Origin: Methanosarcina sp. DH2
GTDB lineage: Archaea > Halobacteriota > Methanosarcinia > Methanosarcinales > Methanosarcinaceae
DNA length: 46,566 nucleotides
Direction of reading: 5' to 3'
NCBI RefSeq assembly: GCF_020804225.1
Contig: NZ_WJBI01000002.1
Span: forward strand, 450,836 to 497,401
Both the position numbers and the translations under genes were made by a program. Below, in pieces: positions 37,250 through 46,505 of this stretch. Positions within the stretch are counted from its first letter, which is position 1. Each line of letters opens with the position of its first letter. The notes under the pieces are model-generated. The model saw nothing but the letters and a program-made list of their open reading frames with translations. It did not search any database and had not been told where the DNA came from.

Positions 37250-37818
37250 ACCTGATAAGTTTTGGTAGATGGGCTTCTTAATGAGATAAGTAAGCTTGAA
37301 GAAGAGCACAGAATTGCGACTTTGAACTTCTCCCTGAAGAGTCCAGAGAAACCTTTCACAGGGAAAGCGGATTAAGAGCCTATCCGAAAAGTCAGTAATG
37401 CATGTTGAAAAGTCACAATAGGTCTATAATGTCAGAGTATCCGTTCCGGTTTTGCATATTGCATATTGTAAAAGTTATAGCAGGTAACCACTTTTCGGAT
37501 AGGCTCTAAGTATACTTGGAGTGCACGGAGCAATATTGTGGAACTTTAAAAATCGTTTCTCTTCTTTTTCTTCACTTATCTCTGAAGGGACCTATTATAA
37601 TTATTTTATTGCCATTTAGTGGGATATTTTTGTCCCAACGTCTTTTTCCACATCTTATTTTTTCGGTATTGTGCACGTTTTGGTTTCTTGTATGCAGGCA
37701 AGCTTAAAAATCTAAGTTCTAAGTCAATATTTCCGATCTCAATTGTAGAATCGACGGAGTTTTGAAACGGCTTGCCCCAAATCATTTTTTAATATATCTT
37801 CTCTCTTTATACAAATAT
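37250..37818. other. Intergenic region with small open frame and MITE
   Basis: A 37-codon frame from TTG 37262 to TAA 37375 (LLNEISKLEEEHRIATLNFS) looks coding-like but has no good start; its stop lies in the MITE target duplication. The MITE occupies 37376-37506. Behind it, AATATATCTTC and TTTATACAAATAT directly precede the SNF2 start. Confidence 0.4.
37376..37506. mobile_element. MITE-like element, copy 2 (131 bp)
   Basis: Identical in all 131 positions to 4837-4967, with the same 17-bp terminal inverted repeats (GAGCCTATCCGAAAAGT). It is flanked by TAA on both sides (37373-37375 and 37507-37509), a 3-bp target duplication that differs from the TTA at copy 1. No coding capacity. Confidence 0.87.
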
Positions 37819-40800
37819 ATGATAATCCTGCATGCAGGAAGAGTCGGAAAACAGTTCTTCTTATGGGGTGAAAGCCCGGCCGAAAGTGAAACTCCGGTTG
37901 TTCGGCGTGGGAGAAAACCTAAAACCCCGATTGTAAAACCTTATCCTTATGATTCGGGATTTGGAAACCTGTCTTCTGCCCTTGAGGTACTGCTGGGAAG
38001 TACTGGCTGGAAAGAGACGGAGAAAATTAACGTCTGGATTCCTACAACAGGTGGGGATCCGGTCCCTTCCAGCTCTCTTGTTGCTGAAATTCCGGATTCG
38101 AAAGCAGAACCTGCACTGGCTCCCTGGACTGTTCACGCATATCCCCTGGAAGCTGAAGAAGCTATTGTTCTCCTCTGTGCCTGTATGGGAAAAAGGGTTC
38201 TGGCTCCCGGCATAATCCCGGGGAACGACCTTATCTGGTGGGCAGAAGCCCTGAAATTTGCAGGCTCGCTGGTAGCAGGACAAAAATACCTGCCTGGCAT
38301 CCGGGGGGAGGAAGGAGAATACAGGGCTTTCTGGGAACCCGTATTTTCCGGAGAAGATGCAGGAGAGCTGGCAAAGCTGGTAAATCAAATGCCCCCTGCT
38401 GCAAGGGCTCTTACTCCTGAAGCTTCTTCCATGCTGCCGGAAATGCCTGCGGCTCTGGTGGCAAGGCAGTTTATCGAAGATTCTCTTGACTGGATAGTCC
38501 GGTCCGAGATCGGAGAAAAAAAGCTTGCAAAAGAGATCCGCAAAAGAAAATCCTTTGATAGCGTCCACGATGCCTGGGTTTCTGCTCTGAAAAGCCCTGA
38601 CGGGCTGATCTATGGAGACGAAAAAGAGCTTCTGCAGCTTGCGGCCCGAACCCGTGAATGGCAGCGCCCCCTAACTATCCTTACTACTTCCCCTTTCAGG
38701 TTCTGTTTCCGTCTGGAAGAACCGGCTGCGGAAGAAGAAACCGAAGAAAATGAAGATGGGAGAGGAGATACTAAAAAAGGCAGGGAAGGGATAGCTGATA
38801 TCGAAGTTCCCGAAGGACACTGGTATGTCCGCTACCTGCTTCAGTCCTACGAAGACCCGAGCCTTCTGATCCCTGTAAAAGAAGCCTGGAAGCCAAAGAA
38901 GGGCAGCCCGTTGAAAAGATATGATGTGAAAAACATTCGCCAATTTCTGTTATCTTCCCTTGGGCAGGCTTCCAGTATCAGTTCAGGAATTGCTTCCAGT
39001 CTTGAATCTCCCGACCCATCCGGATATTCCCTTGATACGAAAGAGGCTTACCGCTTCCTTACTGAAAGTGCAGTGAATCTAAGCCAGGCCGGTTTCGGGT
39101 TGCTTCTCCCTGGCTGGTGGACCCGTAAAGGTACAAAAACCCACTTAAAAGCCCAGGCAAAAGTTAAGGGCAAGAAGTTACAGGCCGGAAGCGGGCTTAC
39201 CCTCGAAAAGGTTGTCAGCTTTGACTGGGAAATCGCCCTGGGGGACAGGGTACTAACAATCAAAGAACTGCAGGCTCTTGCAAAGCTCAAGGCCCCGCTT
39301 GTGAAAGTCCGCGGGCAGTGGGTCGAGGTAAACGGTTCGGAAATCCGGGCTGCTCTTGAGTTCTGGCAGAAGAACCCTCACGGGGAAGCAAGTCTGCGCG
39401 AAATTATAAAGCTAGCTGTGGGCGCTTCCGAAAAAGCCGATGGTGTGGACGTTGAAGGGCTCAATGCGATCGGCTGGATTGGAGAATTAATCAGCCGCTT
39501 AAAGGACAAAGCCGGATTTGAAGAGCTTCCGGCTCCCGAGGGTTTTTCAGGAACCCTTCGGCCCTACCAGTTCCGAGGTTACTCCTGGCTGGCTTTCTTG
39601 AGGCAGTGGGGCATAGGAGCCTGCCTTGCAGATGACATGGGGCTTGGTAAAACCGTCCAGACTCTTGCTCTTATCCAGCATGACCTGGAACAGGTTGAAG
39701 AACAGGTTGAAGAACAGGTTGATAGACATAAAGCCCCAAAACCGGTTCTTCTTGTCTGCCCGACCTCTGTTATCAACAACTGGAAAAAAGAGGCTGCTCG
39801 CTTTACCCCGGAACTTTCGGTAATGGTCCACCACGGGACCAGCCGGAAAAAGGAAGAGGAATTTAGAATGGAAGCCATGAACCATGCTATTGTTATCTCA
39901 AGCTATGGGCTTCTGCAGCGGGACGTTAAGTTTTTAAAAGGGGTTCCCTGGGCCGGAGCAGTACTTGATGAAGCCCAGAACATCAAAAACCCGGAAACGA
40001 AACAGGCAAAGGCGGCCAGGGCTCTGGAAGCCGATTATCGCATAGCTCTAACAGGGACTCCGGTTGAAAACAATGTGGGCGACCTCTGGTCCATTATGGA
40101 GTTTTTAAACCCCGGTTTCCTTGGCAGCCAGGCTGGTTTCAAGCGGAATTTCTTTATTCCCATTCAGGCCGAAAGGGATCCGGAAGCTGCAAGGAGGCTG
40201 AAAGAAATTACGGGTCCTTTCATCCTGCGCCGCCTGAAGACCGATACTTCAATTATCTCCGACCTTCCGGAAAAAATGGAGATGAAGACCTATTGTACTC
40301 TGACAAAAGAACAGGCTTCTCTCTATGCTGCAGTCCTCGAAGATATCGAAGGGGCGATGGAAGACTCTGAAGAAGGCATCCAGAGAAAAGGTATAATCCT
40401 ATCTGCCCTTTCCAGGCTCAAGCAGGTCTGCAATCACCCGGCACAGTTTTTGAAGGACAACTCCGGCATTCCTGGAAGATCAGGAAAACTCGCAAGGCTT
40501 ACCGAAATGCTGGATGTGATTCTGGAAAACAAAGAAAAAGTTCTTGTTTTCACCCAGTTTGCGGAGATGGGCAAAATGTTAAAAGAGCACCTGCAGGCAA
40601 GCTTTGGCTGTGAAGTCCTTTTCCTTCACGGTGGGGTTCCCAGAAAGCAGCGGGACAGAATGCTTGAACGTTTCCAGGAGGGAAAAGAGTACCTCCCTAT
40701 CTTTGTCCTTTCCCTCAAAGCCGGAGGAACGGGGCTTAATCTTACGGGGGCAAACCATGTTTTCCACTTTGACCGCTGGTGGAACCCGGCTGTAGAAAAC

Positions 40801-41022
40801 CAGGCAACCGACAGGGCATTCCGTATAGGCCAGACAAGAAATGTTGAGGTGCATAAGTTCATCTGTGCAGGCACGCTTGAAGAAAAAATAGATGAGATTA
40901 TCGAACGCAAAGTGCAGGTTGCAGAGAATGTTGTCGGAACAGGTGAAGATTGGCTGACAGAACTTTCCGATGAGGAATTGAAGGACATTCTCGCCCTTCG
41001 AGAAGAAGCGGTAGGTGAATAA
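37819..41022 (+). CDS. SNF2-family DNA-dependent ATPase/helicase
   Basis: 1067 residues from ATG 37819 (MIILHAGRVGKQFFLWGESP), the usual family start; a TTG at 37762 is unlikely. The N-terminal 550 residues are a SNF2-associated domain. The ATPase core has DDMGLGKTVQ (GLGKT 608-612), DEAQ (717-720), ALTGTPVENN, and in the second RecA domain VFTQFAEMGKML and DRAFRIGQTRNVEVHKF (motif VI). A 3x VEEQ insert lies shortly after motif I. Its partner SWIM gene follows after a single base. Acts on DNA-protein complexes, possibly in repair or chromatin maintenance. Confidence 0.94.
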   Translation: MIILHAGRVGKQFFLWGESPAESETPVVRRGRKPKTPIVKPYPYDSGFGNLSSALEVLLGSTGWKETEKINVWIPTTGGDPVPSSSLVAEIPDSKAEPALAPWTVHAYPLEAEEAIVLLCACMGKRVLAPGIIPGNDLIWWAEALKFAGSLVAGQKYLPGIRGEEGEYRAFWEPVFSGEDAGELAKLVNQMPPAARALTPEASSMLPEMPAALVARQFIEDSLDWIVRSEIGEKKLAKEIRKRKSFDSVHDAWVSALKSPDGLIYGDEKELLQLAARTREWQRPLTILTTSPFRFCFRLEEPAAEEETEENEDGRGDTKKGREGIADIEVPEGHWYVRYLLQSYEDPSLLIPVKEAWKPKKGSPLKRYDVKNIRQFLLSSLGQASSISSGIASSLESPDPSGYSLDTKEAYRFLTESAVNLSQAGFGLLLPGWWTRKGTKTHLKAQAKVKGKKLQAGSGLTLEKVVSFDWEIALGDRVLTIKELQALAKLKAPLVKVRGQWVEVNGSEIRAALEFWQKNPHGEASLREIIKLAVGASEKADGVDVEGLNAIGWIGELISRLKDKAGFEELPAPEGFSGTLRPYQFRGYSWLAFLRQWGIGACLADDMGLGKTVQTLALIQHDLEQVEEQVEEQVDRHKAPKPVLLVCPTSVINNWKKEAARFTPELSVMVHHGTSRKKEEEFRMEAMNHAIVISSYGLLQRDVKFLKGVPWAGAVLDEAQNIKNPETKQAKAARALEADYRIALTGTPVENNVGDLWSIMEFLNPGFLGSQAGFKRNFFIPIQAERDPEAARRLKEITGPFILRRLKTDTSIISDLPEKMEMKTYCTLTKEQASLYAAVLEDIEGAMEDSEEGIQRKGIILSALSRLKQVCNHPAQFLKDNSGIPGRSGKLARLTEMLDVILENKEKVLVFTQFAEMGKMLKEHLQASFGCEVLFLHGGVPRKQRDRMLERFQEGKEYLPIFVLSLKAGGTGLNLTGANHVFHFDRWWNPAVENQATDRAFRIGQTRNVEVHKFICAGTLEEKIDEIIERKVQVAENVVGTGEDWLTELSDEELKDILALREEAVGE

Positions 41023-41023
41023 A

Positions 41024-41959
41024 ATGGCAGCTTACTGGGACGGCTATGGTAATTATGAGCCCACAAAGCCAATTGAGGTCAAAGGGGGCATCAAGGCAAA
41101 ATCCAAACGTGGAAGCTTTGCTCAGAGCTGGTGGGCAAAACGCTGGATCAAAACTCTTGAAAGCTTTAATATGGGGGCCAGGTTGAGCCGCGGAAAAAGC
41201 TATGCCCGTAAAGGCCAGGTAACCTCCATTAAAATAGAGGCCGGGCTCGTGAGGTCCAAAGTCCAGGGTTCAAACCCCACACCTTACTCGGTAACGATCA
41301 AAGTCCGGACCCTAACAGGTTCCGAATGGGAACTCCTTGCAGAAATAATTGCCCTGAAACCTATCTTTGCGGCAAAGCTTCTCGCAGGCGAGATGCCGGA
41401 AGATATTGACTCTGCATTCAGGGAAATAGGACTCTCCCTCTTTCCTGAAACACTCGATGACCTTGAAACCGACTGCTCCTGCCCTGACTGGTCAAACCCA
41501 TGTAAGCACATTGCAGCTGTTTACTACCTGCTCGGGGAAGAATTTGACAGGGACCCCTTCCTTATCTTTAAGCTAAGAGGTGTGGACATGGACGATTTTA
41601 TGTCCATTCTTGGAAAGGGCTTTGTTCCGGAAACTGTGGGTCAGGTAGCGGAAGCCGGGGTCCTTACAGGGCCTGATGATAAAACCGGAACTGCACTCGA
41701 GGCTGAAATCTCTCCTGTTTCTCCTGAGCCTCTGCCCATTGGCCCGGAAGTTTTCTGGGGCAGGCTCCCTGAAAGCCCTGGAGAAGAAAAAAGCCCTTCC
41801 CTTGAGGCTCACATTCCTCAGGCTCCAGCTGCCCTTCCAAAAAGGCTTGGAAAATTCCCCTTCTGGTGCGGCGAAGAAGATTTGCTTGAAGTGCTGGAGG
41901 AAATCTACAAAAAAGCTTCACCTGCAGGGATGATGATTTTCCTTGGAGAACGTAAATAA
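41024..41959 (+). CDS. SWIM zinc-finger protein (partner of SNF2 ATPase)
   Basis: 311 residues. The SWIM motif CxCx-n-CxH is CSCPDWSNPCKHIAAVYYLL at about 150-170. N-terminus MAAYWDGYGNYEPTKPIEVK with the SNF2-linked SFAQSWWAKRWIKTLE. The C-terminal part is Pro/Glu-rich. ATG 41024 is one base after the SNF2 stop, so the two are translationally linked; this pairing occurs in archaea and bacteria and suggests one complex. Confidence 0.9.
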   Translation: MAAYWDGYGNYEPTKPIEVKGGIKAKSKRGSFAQSWWAKRWIKTLESFNMGARLSRGKSYARKGQVTSIKIEAGLVRSKVQGSNPTPYSVTIKVRTLTGSEWELLAEIIALKPIFAAKLLAGEMPEDIDSAFREIGLSLFPETLDDLETDCSCPDWSNPCKHIAAVYYLLGEEFDRDPFLIFKLRGVDMDDFMSILGKGFVPETVGQVAEAGVLTGPDDKTGTALEAEISPVSPEPLPIGPEVFWGRLPESPGEEKSPSLEAHIPQAPAALPKRLGKFPFWCGEEDLLEVLEEIYKKASPAGMMIFLGERK

Positions 41960-42199
41960 ATGCTTTTGCATATTTTTCTTCAAAGTAAGCAAAATTTTAC
42001 GCTCTCAAGCAAAATTAACGTTCTATATACAATTATGGTCCATCTACAATCAGGTACGGAATCTGTTAATATTAAATGACTACTGAAATCATACATCCTG
42101 CGCTCTACAACGACCCTCTTACCGGGCTTCTTCTTGCATGGAAGTGTCAGGCAGGCTACTCTTCTGTGCCGTATTTTTTGTCTTTTATTTGGCGGCAAA

Positions 42200-42463
42200 T
42201 CAGTAGCTAACATAGATATGGTTTGCAACTTCCCTGTCCACGGCATACCGGGTCTGGTCTACCTCAAAGAGATAGGAGGGGGAGCGCCTGAGCAGTGTGA
42301 CAGGCATACCGGGCAGGATACCCATTGCTATCAGTTTCTGTAAAATCCCTGCATTTTTTGTTTCCAGACTGGAGATTTTTCCGGTTTTTCGGGGTTCCAT
42401 TGACGAAAGTGTGGTAGTTTTCAAGGTGGTATTCAGAGAGATATGTGAATTTTCTGCTATCAT
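42200..42463 (-). CDS. feoA: FeoA-domain protein
   Basis: 87 residues with the SH3-like FeoA core: LIAMGILPGMPVTLLRRSPS and VDQTRYAVDREVANHIYV. FeoA assists FeoB in ferrous iron uptake. The N-terminus is about ten residues longer than in typical FeoA. It overlaps the zinc-ribbon gene stop by 4 nt (ATGA), so its translation depends on it. Last gene of the three. Confidence 0.9.
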   Translation of the reverse strand: MIAENSHISLNTTLKTTTLSSMEPRKTGKISSLETKNAGILQKLIAMGILPGMPVTLLRRSPSYLFEVDQTRYAVDREVANHIYVSY

Positions 42464-42624
42464 TTAAAGAGGCTCCTTATTAGCTGTATTATCTTTGCTT
42501 CTTTTACAAGTTCGTACCCGCAGGAAGGGCAGCACTGTTTGCTGCAGTTGTGCAGTTTTCCGCAGCCGGTACATTTCGATTCATTTGCTTTTTCAAATTC
42601 GCTTCCGCAGAGAGGGCAGTTCAC
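42460..42624 (-). CDS. Small zinc-ribbon protein between feoB and feoA (54 residues)
   Basis: GTG 42624 to TGA 42460. The product begins MNCPLCGSEFEKANESKCTG and contains eight or more Cys in CPLC, CTGC, NCSKQCC and CPSC arrangements, ending EAKIIQLIRSLFK. The GTG overlaps the feoB stop (GTGA) and the TGA overlaps the feoA start (ATGA). It probably binds zinc or iron; in the operon it could sense or chaperone iron, as the unrelated FeoC does, but that is inference. Confidence 0.75.
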   Translation of the reverse strand: MNCPLCGSEFEKANESKCTGCGKLHNCSKQCCPSCGYELVKEAKIIQLIRSLFK

Positions 42625-44750
42625 AGGCTCACCCCCAGCGCTGTCAGGAGGGTGTTTACGATAAAACCTACGAGGAAGGCAGAGGGGAAGATGAATCCTG
42701 AGATCGCAAGGGCCATTTTAAATCCTCTCTCTTTTATGGTCATCATGAACTGGGCAATACAGGGCATAAAGAGGGTCAGAGTGACTGCCGCAACTACAAG
42801 CTGCACGCCTGTAAGCAACCCGGCATCATGCATTCCGTAAAGCCCTGCTGCCCCGAAATCTCTCCTGAAAAAGCCGAAGAGAAAAATATCGGCAGCATCA
42901 GAAGGAAGCCCGATCCAGACGGTCGGGTATTCCATTGTTTTCAGGGCAATGGCAAAAAGCCCTGTCAGCCTGCCTATCCAGATCAGTACGCTTGCCAGCA
43001 CAAAGAGAGGCAGGACTTCCAGGAAGTACCAGTGCATTCTTGAGTAGGTCTTCACGGCTATGTTTGAAAGCCGCGGAATTCTAAGAGGAGGCATCTCGAG
43101 AATGAATGTCGGGGCCTCTCCTGGCAGGATTTTCGCAGCCAGGTATCCTATGAAGACAAACTCAAGCACTATCACACCTGCCCAGATAAGCAGTCCATTC
43201 GGGTTTCCAGATAGGATGGAAAGAATAATGCCAAGTTGTGCCGAGCAGGGGATGGCAAGAGCCAGCAGGATGGTTGAAATAAGCCTTTCCCTTCTTGTTT
43301 CAAGGGTCCGCGTGACCATGGTAGCCATTGTGGAACAGCCAAAGCCGAGTACCATTGGAATTACCGCCCTTCCGCTGAGCCCTATTTTTTTGAACATACT
43401 GTCCAGGAGCAGGCCCAGCCTGGGGAGATATCCTGTATCCTCGATAATTGAGAACACAAGGAAGAAAGCTCCCACTATCGGCAAAATAAGAGCAATCGCA
43501 TAGGTTACTGCCTGCGTAAATATTCCGTACTCCCCTACAAAAAGGTCCTGCAGGGCAGGGTAGGGCACAAGGGATGTGAACCATGCGGTCACCAGGGGGT
43601 TTATGTGCTCTCCGAATACCGTATTCTCCAGGAAGTCAACAAGAATGCCTGCTGCAAAAACGCCTACGAAGCGGTAAAGTCCTAAATAGAGTACAAGAAG
43701 CAGCACCGGGATACCAAACAAAGGATGAGTCAGCACGCTGTCGATGTTTTCTGCGAGCAGGACCTTTTTCCGGGCCTTTTCCCTCTTTTCGGTTTTTTCT
43801 TTTTGCCCGGTCTCTCTTTCCTTAGTTTCTTTATCCGTATCCTGTACTTCCATTACCTGTTCCACTATTCTGTTTACAATTTCCTGCCTCTTGAGGGTGA
43901 ACAGGTAGGAAAGAGGGATTCCAGCCTTTTCCGAAGCCGTTTCTGCAAGTCTCTGAAACTCCTCAAAGCTGTTTCTTCTGCTTTCATTTTTCTCATTTTT
44001 GTCCCTGTATTCCTCTTCAGGACTGCATACAACATCAAGAGCTGTCCTATCTCCCTGAAGAAGCAGGAGGGAAAGGGATCTTTTTGATATTCCGGTTTCC
44101 TCTGCAGTTTTCAGCAGGCCTTCTGCTTCCGAGATGTATGGCTCTATTTCCTGCCCGTAATCAGTTTCCTGCGAAATTCTCTCGTATTTCTTATGAGTGA
44201 ATTCCATAATTGAAGTTTTGAGTTCTTCAATTCCTTTTCCTTCACTTGAAACCGTGCCTACTACCGGGATTCCGAGGGCTTTGCTGAGCCCCTGTATATC
44301 AATTTCTATTCCTCTTTCCTCAGCTTCGTCCATCATATTCAGGACAAGGATAAGGGGAGTCCCGGCTTCAAGGAGCTGGAGTGTGAAAGAGAGCATGCGC
44401 CTGAGATTTCTTGCATCCACTACATGCAGGCAGACAAAGGCTTTCTCTTCAAAAAGCAGACGCTGCGAGACTCTTTCTTCTTCGCTTACAGGGAGAAGGG
44501 AATACATTCCGGGTGTATCAATAAATTCATATTCCCTCTCTCCTATCCTGCCTTTTCCCCGGCTGATCTCAACTGAGGTTCCTGGATAATTGGAAACTAT
44601 AGTATAACTTCCGGAAAGGGCATTAAAAAGGCTGCTTTTTCCCACATTAGGGCTTCCTACAAGTACTATTTTAGGCAGCCCTTTACCTGGCATGCACTCC
44701 TTTTTTCCACGGCAACACTCCTTTTCAGGACAGATAAGTGGCAGTTTCAT
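42621..44750 (-). CDS. feoB: Ferrous iron transporter FeoB
   Basis: 709 residues. A Cys-rich N-terminus (CPEKECCRGKKEC, 7-19) precedes the G domain: G1 GSPNVGKS (32-39), G3 DTPG (79-82), G4 NMMD (139-142), with the GTP-dissociation-inhibitor helical region to about 290. A charged segment (KETKERETGQKEKTEKREK) links to the membrane part with two Gate motifs (VIPMVLGFGCSTMATMVTRT and similar). The Cys-rich leader is unlike E. coli FeoB. Two DtxR-like palindromes lie in the promoter. First gene of feoB-zinc ribbon-feoA. Confidence 0.95.
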   Translation of the reverse strand: MKLPLICPEKECCRGKKECMPGKGLPKIVLVGSPNVGKSSLFNALSGSYTIVSNYPGTSVEISRGKGRIGEREYEFIDTPGMYSLLPVSEEERVSQRLLFEEKAFVCLHVVDARNLRRMLSFTLQLLEAGTPLILVLNMMDEAEERGIEIDIQGLSKALGIPVVGTVSSEGKGIEELKTSIMEFTHKKYERISQETDYGQEIEPYISEAEGLLKTAEETGISKRSLSLLLLQGDRTALDVVCSPEEEYRDKNEKNESRRNSFEEFQRLAETASEKAGIPLSYLFTLKRQEIVNRIVEQVMEVQDTDKETKERETGQKEKTEKREKARKKVLLAENIDSVLTHPLFGIPVLLLVLYLGLYRFVGVFAAGILVDFLENTVFGEHINPLVTAWFTSLVPYPALQDLFVGEYGIFTQAVTYAIALILPIVGAFFLVFSIIEDTGYLPRLGLLLDSMFKKIGLSGRAVIPMVLGFGCSTMATMVTRTLETRRERLISTILLALAIPCSAQLGIILSILSGNPNGLLIWAGVIVLEFVFIGYLAAKILPGEAPTFILEMPPLRIPRLSNIAVKTYSRMHWYFLEVLPLFVLASVLIWIGRLTGLFAIALKTMEYPTVWIGLPSDAADIFLFGFFRRDFGAAGLYGMHDAGLLTGVQLVVAAVTLTLFMPCIAQFMMTIKERGFKMALAISGFIFPSAFLVGFIVNTLLTALGVSL

Positions 44751-44765
44751 CTTTAACTCTCATTT

Positions 44766-44779
44766 TTAGGCAGACCTAA
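44766..44779. promoter_or_regulatory. DtxR-family-like operator 1 upstream of feoB
   Basis: TTAGGCAGACCTAA, a TTAGG-N4-CCTAA palindrome of the type bound by DtxR/IdeR-family iron regulators. It is centred 22 bp before the feoB ATG, close to the expected start of transcription. Confidence 0.7.
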
Positions 44780-44798
44780 ATTTCTATTTTAGCCATAT

Positions 44799-44812
44799 TT
44801 AGGTACACCTAA
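44799..44812. promoter_or_regulatory. DtxR-family-like operator 2 upstream of feoB
   Basis: TTAGGTACACCTAA, the same TTAGG-N4-CCTAA palindrome, 33 bp from site 1 (centre to centre, about three helical turns), next to the A/T-rich AATATTTAAAG that could be the TATA box. Iron-dependent repression of feoB is inferred. Confidence 0.7.
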
Positions 44813-45029
44813 TATTTAAAGTTAATGAAGATCCTCTTTACTTTTTATATAATCGCCTTGATTAAAAACAGAGTCGTTAAAAATGCTTCATTTAAGAATA
44901 TCTTCTTTAAAAAGTCCTTATTTAAAAAGGCTAAAAACCAGGATTATCTAAAAAAGGATTTCTAAAAAAGGAGTAGCTAAAAATAGCTTTTAGCCTGAGA
45001 TTATGTTTTCACAGTTATTTCTCAAACTC

Positions 45030-45827
45030 CTATTTTTCTTTAATTTTTATTTCTCTGCTCATGTCTCTGAAGTATTCGAACAGGTCTTTTCCCCATCCGA
45101 TTGCCCCGGGTTCGAAGCTAATTATATACTGGCGGTCAAACCTTCCACTTTCATTAAACAACCCCAGAAGCATTATTTTATCAGAAGACACAACGACTGC
45201 AGGGATATCCGCTTCTTTTTTGTCCAGAATAAAGAGACTCGCGTTCTTCATTCTGAGAAATTCTTTCCCTTCTTTTTTGAAATCCTCTGCAAGCCGTAAG
45301 TATACGGATTCGCTCAGGACAAGGGAGATCTCAATATCTCTTCTGGCAAGCTCCAGGAAAAAGGCAGGGAATTGCGGGTGAAAATAAGAGAAAAACATGA
45401 GGATATGGTTCGAGTTAGAAGTATGCTTCACGAATTCCGGGTTAAGATCAAAAGTATGGCTCAGGTCCGGTTCTATCAGGCGATAATTTCCAAGCTCGCT
45501 GATCCGTTTCATAAGATGAAGGGGAATAGGTGTGAGCCTTCTGTCTGCCCAGAATTCCTCATTTTTCTCAAAAACCTCCAGGGTCTCAAGAAGAGGCTGC
45601 ATTTTTTCTATTACAATTTCTCCTATCAGGCTGAGGCGATACACGCCGTCTTCGTGGATTACAAGGTTCTGTTCCTTCAGCTTCTTTATCTGGGGAAGGA
45701 GAGCGGTTCTTGGAACTTGAAGCCTGTCAAGAATCTCCTGGGTATTCTTTGGTCCTTCCTTCAATAGCAGGAGAAAAGCTTTTCTCTTTTCTGAAAACAG
45801 GATCAAATCAAGCAAGTTTGGGTTCAT
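45030..45827 (-). CDS. DUF1724 winged-helix transcription regulator (Msr-like)
   Basis: 265 residues: N-terminal winged helix (LILFSEKRKAFLLLLKEGPK, RTALLPQIKKLKEQNLVIHE) and a C-terminal DUF1724 domain, the architecture of the Msr/MreA regulators that control methyltransferase genes in Methanosarcina. Target genes cannot be told from this window; the fit to methylotrophy genes is a family generalisation. It stops at TAG (45030-45032); read-through would add pyrrolysine and EFEK before TAA. ATG 45827. Convergence with feoB is not seen; both run in the same direction. Confidence 0.85.
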   Translation of the reverse strand: MNPNLLDLILFSEKRKAFLLLLKEGPKNTQEILDRLQVPRTALLPQIKKLKEQNLVIHEDGVYRLSLIGEIVIEKMQPLLETLEVFEKNEEFWADRRLTPIPLHLMKRISELGNYRLIEPDLSHTFDLNPEFVKHTSNSNHILMFFSYFHPQFPAFFLELARRDIEISLVLSESVYLRLAEDFKKEGKEFLRMKNASLFILDKKEADIPAVVVSSDKIMLLGLFNESGRFDRQYIISFEPGAIGWGKDLFEYFRDMSREIKIKEK

Positions 45828-46214
45828 TTACTCTCGCCGCCCGGAAGTGAAAGAAGGGTTTATTTTCCGGTTTTGGTTCTCTATAGAGTTAATGAATATC
45901 AAGCCGATAATAAAGATGTCGAAATTATTTGAATCCCTGCTCAGGTCCTTTCCATCAGCACGAAAAGCCTGTAGTACGGTGAATATGAAGTAACTGATAA
46001 AGAAACCGGGAACTGGATGTAACCTTAAATTGGGCTCACCGGGAAACTTTGATATAGATGCTGGTGAGAATGGGTGAAATCATACTCAAGGGTAAACTAG
46101 CTTCAAGGTAGAAGGAATTATTTCATCGATGTTGTGCATTTCTAATCACATTGATGATGTGAGCTTTTTATAATTAGCAGGCGAGTTTTATCATTAACAA
46201 TGTGAGGAAGGGTA
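45828..46214. other. Intergenic region
   Basis: No complete gene in 387 bp. A coding-like remnant is suggested at about 45995-46020 (EYEVTDKETGNWM, then stop). TATA-like sequence near 46168-46178 (TTTTTATAATTAG) may serve the downstream YhbY gene. Confidence 0.35.
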
Positions 46215-46475
46215 ATGGAGAAAGAAAAACTATACCAGCTGAAATCCGATGCAAACAAGATAAGTCCTATTCTTAATATTGGAAAGAATGGGGTCACTGA
46301 AACTCTGATCGAAGAACTGAATAAAAAATTGAAAGCTAACAGGCTTGTAAAGGTCAGGGTACTTAAGAGCGCAGAAGAAGGAAAAGATCTGAAAACTATT
46401 GCAGATGAGATTGCCGATGCTACAAGATCCACACTGATTGACGTACGTGGCAGGACAGTTGTGCTGTATAGATAA
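46215..46475 (+). CDS. YhbY/CRS1 (CRM-domain) RNA-binding protein
   Basis: 86 residues, a single CRM domain: NIGKNGVTETLIEELNKKLK, then VKVRVLKSAEE and the GRTVVLYR end. Such proteins bind rRNA and assist large-subunit assembly. ATG 46215 behind GGAAGGG. No partners in the visible window; the right side ends in a tandem repeat. Confidence 0.9.
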   Translation: MEKEKLYQLKSDANKISPILNIGKNGVTETLIEELNKKLKANRLVKVRVLKSAEEGKDLKTIADEIADATRSTLIDVRGRTVVLYR

Positions 46476-46505
46476 TAATTTCAGGGAGAAGCGGCTAATT
46501 AGCAG

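Noticed and set aside
39680-39725. 15-bp repeat in the SNF2 gene as a regulatory repeat
   Set aside because: It keeps the frame (VEEQ repeated) within a surface insert of the helicase core and is best read as a harmless coding expansion.
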